A stretch of DNA of 64,000 nt, from assembly GCA_021775425.1 (NCBI GenBank), contig JAJFHX010000036.1, positions 27,932 through 91,931 of the forward strand. The letters run 5' to 3'. Position numbers and translations under genes: made by a program. The stretch comes from Hyphomicrobiales bacterium (GTDB taxonomy: Bacteria > Pseudomonadota > Alphaproteobacteria > Rhizobiales > HXMU1428-3). Below, piece by piece: positions 59,416 to 64,000 of this stretch (position 1 is its first letter; every line of letters begins with the position of its first letter). The notes beneath the pieces are model-generated. The model made no database searches. It was not told the origin of the DNA and saw only the letters and a program-made list of their open reading frames with translations.

Positions 59416-59447
59416 AAAAAGGAGCCGGATATCTTTGGCTCCTTTTT
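59416..59447 (+). terminator. Terminator/attenuator between rplL and rpoB
   Basis: AAAAAGGAGCC pairs with GGCTCCTTTTT around a ten-base loop and ends in T residues. It corresponds in position to the rplL-rpoBC attenuator of E. coli, which lowers rpoB transcription relative to ribosomal protein genes. Confidence 0.9.
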
Positions 59448-59469
59448 CAACCATCAAACGGAAACAATC

Positions 59470-59519
59470 TGACAGTTGTTTAAATTGACTGAAACAAGGC
59501 CAATTTAAAGAACTGTCAA
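59470..59519. repeat. Long inverted repeat in the rpoB leader
   Basis: CTGACAGTTGTTTAAATTG (from 59470) is nearly complementary to CAATTTAAAGAACTGTCA (to 59518), with one or two mismatches and a loop of about 14 bases. TAAATTGACTGA at 59481-59492 recurs at 59555-59566. The region lies between the attenuator and rpoB and may fold in the rpoB leader RNA or mark an RNase III site. Confidence 0.5.
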
Positions 59520-59645
59520 TCAGCAAAACGAGGCAGAATTGCCCGGGGCGCTGTTAAATTGACTGACAAGCTGAACAGGCAACCCGTTCTATAGCGAAAA
59601 GAGCGTGGTATTGTTGTTCAGCATATAAGCACCAGAGGAGCTGAT

Positions 59646-62600
59646 ATGGCTAAGACGTTCACCGGTCGCAAACGCATAAGAAAAAAATATGGCTCAATCC
59701 CGGAAGTGGCAGAAATGCCGAACCTGATTGAGGTTCAAAAAAGATCATATGATGAATTTCTAATGGTGGATGCACCAGAAGGTGGACGGGCAGATGAAGG
59801 CTTGCAGTCTGTATTCACATCTGTATTCCCGATCACGGATTTTTCTGAACGCGCCACATTGGAATTCGTCTCATTCGAATTTGAAAAACCCAAATATGAT
59901 GTAGAAGAATGTCAGCAACGTGACATGACTTACGCCGCACCATTAAAAGTGACGCTGCGTCTCATCGTCTTTGATGTCAATGAAGAAACCGGTGCTAAAT
60001 CGGTCAAAGACATCAAAGAGCAGGATGTCTATATGGGTGACATCCCCTTCATGACGGATAACGCCACCTTTGTTGTCAATGGCACAGAACGCGTCATCGT
60101 CAGTCAGATGCACCGTTCACCAGGCGTGTTCTTTGATCACGACCGCGGCAAAACTCACTCATCCGGCAAACTGCTTTTCGCAGCACGGATCATTCCTTAT
60201 CGTGGCTCATGGCTCGATTTTGAATTTGACGCGAAAGACATTGTCCATGTCCGCATTGACCGCCGCAGAAAACTGCCGGCAACAGCCTTGCTTTATGCGC
60301 TGGGTCTGGATGACGAAGAAATTCTCGAGCTATTCTACGACAAGCTGAACTATAAGCTTGAAAAAAATGGCTGGAGTACAGCCTTCGTTGCTGAGCGTTT
60401 CAAAGGTGTAAAACCACAAGCGGACATCATCAATGCCAAAACAGGCAAAGTCGCGCTTGAGGCTGGTAAAAAAGTAACCGCTCGTCAGGCAAAAAAACTG
60501 GCAGACGATGGTTTGAAAGAAATTCTCTATTCAGACGAAGAGCTATACACTCACTATCTTGCTGAAGAAGTTGTCAACATGAAAACCGGTGAAATCATCG
60601 CCGAAGCTGGCGCTGAAATCACAGAAGAATTACTGCAGAAGCTCAAGGATTTTGGCCTCAAAGAATTGCCAATTCTTGATATCGACCACGTCAACACTGG
60701 CGCCTTCATGCGCAACACTTTAATGGTTGATAAAGCCAATAACCGTGAAGAAGCGTTAATTGACATCTACCGTGTCATGCGCCCGGGTGAACCACCAACC
60801 GTTGAAGCTGCAGAAGCTGTATTCAATGGTCTGTTTTTCGACCCTGAGCGTTATGACCTTTCAGCCGTTGGCCGTGTGAAAATGAACATCCGCCTCCAGC
60901 TTGAATGTGAAGATACAGTTCGCACGCTTCGCAAAGATGACATCATTGGAGTAATGAAAACTCTGGTTGATCTGCGCGATGGCAAAGGCGACATCGACGA
61001 TATCGACCACCTTGGCAACCGCCGGGTTCGTTCAGTTGGTGAACTGATGGAAAATCAATACCGCGTTGGCTTACTTCGTATGGAGCGCGCCATTAAAGAG
61101 CGCATGAGTTCTGTTGATATTGACACTGTCATGCCGCAAGATCTGATCAACGCCAAACCAGCCGCCGCGGCGGTTCGTGAATTCTTTGGCTCAAGTCAGC
61201 TCTCACAATTTATGGACCAGACCAACCCATTGTCAGAGATCACCCACAAACGCCGCTTATCGGCGCTTGGCCCGGGCGGTCTGACACGTGAGCGTGCCGG
61301 TTTTGAAGTCCGTGACGTGCACCCGACCCACTACGGTCGTATCTGCCCGATTGAGACACCAGAGGGACCGAATATTGGTCTGATCAACTCATTGGCAACC
61401 TATGCCCGCGTTAATAAATACGGCTTCATTGAAAGCCCGTATCGAAAAGTGATTGACGGCAAAGTCAGTGAAGAAGTGGTCTATCTTTCAGCAATGGAAG
61501 AAACCCGCCACTATGTTGCGCAGGCCTCTGTTGCCCTCACTCCTGAAGGCAAATTCGCTGAAGACCTGATCAACTGCCGCCACGGTGGTGACGCCCTGAT
61601 GGTGCCATCTGAAAAGGTGGATTATGTTGACGTTTCACCAAAACAGCTTGTTTCTGTTGCCGCAGCGCTCATTCCATTCCTTGAGAATGACGACGCCAAC
61701 CGCGCGTTGATGGGTTCAAACATGCAACGCCAGGCTGTGCCTTTGCTGAAACCGGAAGCCCCTTTTGTTGGCACCGGCATGGAAGAGGTCGTCGCCAGAG
61801 ATTCAGGCGCTGCTATCACAGCCAGAAGAACCGGCGTTGTCGATCAGATTGACGGCACGCGTATTGTTATTCGTGCAACCGAAGAGCAAGACCCGTCAAA
61901 GCCGGGTGTTGACATTTACAACATGCGCAAATTTCAGCGCTCTAACCAGAACACATGTATCAACCAGCGCCCATTGGTGAAGGTGAATGATACTGTAAAG
62001 GCCGGTGACATCATTGCGGATGGCCCGTCAACTGATCTGGGTGATCTGGCGCTGGGTAAAAACGTCCTCGTCGCTTTCATGCCGTGGAACGGTTACAACT
62101 TTGAAGACAGTATCCTGATTTCAGAGCGCATCAAACGCGATGACGTCTTCACCTCAATTCACATTGAAGAATTTGAAGTGATGGCCCGCGATACAAAGCT
62201 CGGCCCTGAAGAGATCACAAGAGACATTCCGAACATTTCGGAAGAAGCGCTTAAAAATCTCGACGAAGCCGGCATTGTTTATATCGGCGCTGAAGTGAAA
62301 CCGGGTGATATCCTTGTTGGTAAAATCACACCAAAAGGCGAAAGCCCGATGACACCTGAGGAAAAACTCCTCCGTGCCATCTTTGGTGAAAAAGCCTCTG
62401 ACGTGCGTGACACATCTCTGAAACTGCCGCCAGGTGTTGCTGGTACAGTCGTCGAAGTGCGTGTCTTTAACCGCCACGGCATCGAAAAAGATGAGCGTGC
62501 CATGGCGATTGAACGTGAAGAAATCGAACGCCTCGCAAAAGACCGCGACGATGAAATGCAGATCCTTGACCGGAACGTTTATGGCCGTCTGAAAGATGCG

Positions 62601-63839
62601 CTCATGGGCAAAGAGGTCGTCAAAGGCGTGCAGACCATCAAAAAAGGCTCTAAAATTTCTGAAGAAGCCCTTGATGATGTGCCACGTTCCCAGTGGTGGG
62701 AAATCGCCCTTAAAAACGAAAAAGCAATGGCCGAAGTTGAAGCCATTCAGAAGCAGTATGAAGAAGCCAAAAAACTTCTCGAGCAACGCTTCGTTGACAA
62801 AGTCGATAAGCTCCAGCGCGGTGATGAACTACCACCTGGTGTGATGAAAATGGTCAAAGTTTTCGTCGCTGTGAAACGGAAATTGCAACCAGGCGATAAA
62901 ATGGCCGGACGTCACGGCAACAAAGGTGTGATTTCACAAATCGTTCCTCAGGAAGATATGCCATATCTTGAAGATGGAACGCCTGTTGACATCGTTCTCA
63001 ACCCGCTTGGTGTGCCAAGCCGGATGAATGTCGGGCAGATTCTGGAAACCCACCTTGGTTGGGCCTGCCGCGGCCTTGGTCGTCAGATTGATGACGCAAT
63101 GGAAGCTTACCGTGTTGAAAAAGACATTTCCGTCGTCAAAAGCACGGTCGAAAAGGTCTATGGCGACAAAGACATCGTCGATGATTATACCGAAGAAGAA
63201 TTGTTCGAGCTTGGTCATAATCTTAGAAATGGCGTTCCCGTCGCAACACCCGTATTTGATGGGGCGCACGAACCTGACATTGTTGAACTGCTTGAGCGTG
63301 CCGGTCTTGATGCGTCAGGCCAGGTCACATTATTTGACGGCAGAACAGGTGAGCCGTTCGATAGAAAGGTAACCGTTGGTTACAAATATCTGTTGAAACT
63401 GCACCACCTTGTGGACGACAAAATCCACGCCCGCTCAATCGGACCATACAGCCTTGTCACCCAGCAGCCGCTTGGTGGTAAAGCTCAGTTCGGTGGCCAG
63501 CGCTTTGGTGAAATGGAGGTCTGGGCGCTTGAAGCTTATGGCGCCGCCTATACCTTGCAGGAAATGCTCACAGTTAAATCAGACGATGTCGCCGGCCGCA
63601 CCAAGGTCTATGAAGCCATCGTCCGCGGTGATGACGCCTTTGAGGCCGGCATCCCCGAAAGCTTTAACGTGCTGATCAAAGAAATGCGTGCTCTTGGCCT
63701 GAATGTCGAACTTGAAGAGTTCAAGGATGTTGAACCTGAACTTGATGTCACATTCGAGCAATTGCCAGCTGGACAGGCCCAGTTACCTGAACCTGAAACA
63801 GCAGAACCAGACACAGCCGAGCCAGATGCCGCTGAATAA
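59646..63839 (+). CDS. rpoB: RNA polymerase beta subunit
   Basis: This 1397-aa catalytic subunit of RNA polymerase is somewhat longer than the 1342-aa E. coli protein, as usual in alphaproteobacteria. Part of the length is an insert at about residues 260-340. The rifampicin region [20 protein letters not shown], then [17 protein letters not shown], has the sensitive-type residues at the places of E. coli D516, H526 and S531. The C-terminal [20 protein letters not shown] and an acidic Pro/Glu/Ala tail are present. AGAGGAG precedes the ATG. rpoC begins 95 bases downstream. Confidence 0.99.
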   Translation: MAKTFTGRKRIRKKYGSIPEVAEMPNLIEVQKRSYDEFLMVDAPEGGRADEGLQSVFTSVFPITDFSERATLEFVSFEFEKPKYDVEECQQRDMTYAAPLKVTLRLIVFDVNEETGAKSVKDIKEQDVYMGDIPFMTDNATFVVNGTERVIVSQMHRSPGVFFDHDRGKTHSSGKLLFAARIIPYRGSWLDFEFDAKDIVHVRIDRRRKLPATALLYALGLDDEEILELFYDKLNYKLEKNGWSTAFVAERFKGVKPQADIINAKTGKVALEAGKKVTARQAKKLADDGLKEILYSDEELYTHYLAEEVVNMKTGEIIAEAGAEITEELLQKLKDFGLKELPILDIDHVNTGAFMRNTLMVDKANNREEALIDIYRVMRPGEPPTVEAAEAVFNGLFFDPERYDLSAVGRVKMNIRLQLECEDTVRTLRKDDIIGVMKTLVDLRDGKGDIDDIDHLGNRRVRSVGELMENQYRVGLLRMERAIKERMSSVDIDTVMPQDLINAKPAAAAVREFFGSSQLSQFMDQTNPLSEITHKRRLSALGPGGLTRERAGFEVRDVHPTHYGRICPIETPEGPNIGLINSLATYARVNKYGFIESPYRKVIDGKVSEEVVYLSAMEETRHYVAQASVALTPEGKFAEDLINCRHGGDALMVPSEKVDYVDVSPKQLVSVAAALIPFLENDDANRALMGSNMQRQAVPLLKPEAPFVGTGMEEVVARDSGAAITARRTGVVDQIDGTRIVIRATEEQDPSKPGVDIYNMRKFQRSNQNTCINQRPLVKVNDTVKAGDIIADGPSTDLGDLALGKNVLVAFMPWNGYNFEDSILISERIKRDDVFTSIHIEEFEVMARDTKLGPEEITRDIPNISEEALKNLDEAGIVYIGAEVKPGDILVGKITPKGESPMTPEEKLLRAIFGEKASDVRDTSLKLPPGVAGTVVEVRVFNRHGIEKDERAMAIEREEIERLAKDRDDEMQILDRNVYGRLKDALMGKEVVKGVQTIKKGSKISEEALDDVPRSQWWEIALKNEKAMAEVEAIQKQYEEAKKLLEQRFVDKVDKLQRGDELPPGVMKMVKVFVAVKRKLQPGDKMAGRHGNKGVISQIVPQEDMPYLEDGTPVDIVLNPLGVPSRMNVGQILETHLGWACRGLGRQIDDAMEAYRVEKDISVVKSTVEKVYGDKDIVDDYTEEELFELGHNLRNGVPVATPVFDGAHEPDIVELLERAGLDASGQVTLFDGRTGEPFDRKVTVGYKYLLKLHHLVDDKIHARSIGPYSLVTQQPLGGKAQFGGQRFGEMEVWALEAYGAAYTLQEMLTVKSDDVAGRTKVYEAIVRGDDAFEAGIPESFNVLIKEMRALGLNVELEEFKDVEPELDVTFEQLPAGQAQLPEPETAEPDTAEPDAAE

Positions 63840-63868
63840 GCCGCAACTTGCTGTAATAATTTAATCAA

Positions 63869-63894
63869 GCGCAGTTGAAACAATTCAACTGCGC
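63869..63894. other. Hairpin in the rpoB-rpoC spacer
   Basis: GCGCAGTTGAA and TTCAACTGCGC form a perfect 11-base stem around ACAA, with no T run after it. It is more likely an mRNA processing or stability element than a terminator, because rpoC follows. A second small stem, GAAAGAG/CTCTTTC, follows at 63901-63918. Confidence 0.65.
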
Positions 63895-63934
63895 AGGACT
63901 GAAAGAGAAACCTCTTTCAAAATGGAGAAATGGG

Positions 63935-64000
63935 ATGAACCACGACGCCGTCAATCTCTTTAATCCTCAGACCCCGCAAGCCACATTCGATCAAATTCGA
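63935..64000 (+). CDS. rpoC: RNA polymerase beta' subunit, N-terminal 22 codons
   Basis: The frame from ATG at 63935 reads MNHDAVNLFNPQTPQATFDQ and continues to the window end. This matches the start of alphaproteobacterial RpoC (M-N-x-x-V-x-N-L-F-N-P). GGAGAAATGGG precedes the ATG. An ATG at 63922 is out of frame. The rest of the gene lies outside the window. Confidence 0.93.
   Translation, partial: MNHDAVNLFNPQTPQATFDQIR

Noticed and set aside
62154..62786. A 210-codon minus-strand frame inside rpoB, and similar ones in rlmB and mmsA
   Set aside because: These are shadows of strongly conserved genes on the other strand, with no independent features.

Overview
The window reads as chromosomal DNA of a free-living, probably marine or halotolerant alphaproteobacterium. 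The evidence is the order rlmB / tRNA-Tyr / tRNA-Gly / tRNA-Trp / secE-nusG-rplK-rplA-rplJ-rplL-rpoB-rpoC, the long RpoB (1397 aa), the CHASE hybrid kinase, a BcsS-like outer-membrane protein, very large RTX exoproteins and a glucosylglycerol-type compatible-solute operon. I cannot fix the genus from sequence alone. Gene density is high, no phage or insertion sequence is visible and I found no CRISPR array.

Layout. 1-7.2 kb: a LysR regulator (cut by the window edge) divergent from mmsA, a peroxiredoxin-like gene, a DUF423 membrane protein, and a CHASE hybrid histidine kinase divergent from a NarL-type response regulator. 7.2-28 kb: an extracellular peroxidase locus. It holds a HlyC-like lysine acyltransferase, a 3901-aa RTX protein with three complete animal-type haem peroxidase domains, a type I secretion ABC exporter, a second RTX protein with an N-terminal membrane segment, an HlyD-type adaptor, a di-haem cytochrome c peroxidase and a chemoreceptor broken by a frameshift. 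28-31.4 kb: a BcsS-like protein, a small unknown gene, a secreted VOC protein and a secreted dienelactone-hydrolase-like protein. 31.4-37.2 kb: lysine 2,3-aminomutase divergent from a Pls/PosA-type single-module NRPS, a pair that suggests a beta-lysine homopolymer. 37.5-43.8 kb: ExaC-type aldehyde dehydrogenase, DUF779, Ohr, an LprI-like protein, an orphan amino-acid-binding protein and an L,D-transpeptidase. 44-48.8 kb: MFS transporter, gpsA, HAD phosphatase and glucosylglycerol-phosphate synthase, apparently one operon. 48.8-52.4 kb: a ferric-reductase-like membrane protein with a Tat-exported dioxygenase-like protein, tRNA-Thr and three small secreted proteins. 52.4-64 kb: rlmB, tRNA genes, a CDF metal exporter, and the secE to rpoC transcription/translation block.

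How the parts may work together. The peroxidase locus resembles, by domain content, the RTX haem peroxidases implicated in Mn(II) oxidation (MopA type). Here it has its own exporter, a possible acylating enzyme and a neighbouring periplasmic peroxidase. The KamA/Pls pair could make and polymerise beta-lysine at the membrane. The gpsA-HAD-GgpS operon would supply glycerol-3-phosphate, condense it with an activated glucose and dephosphorylate the product to glucosylglycerol. These functional links are inferences from gene context. The family assignments rest on visible motifs.
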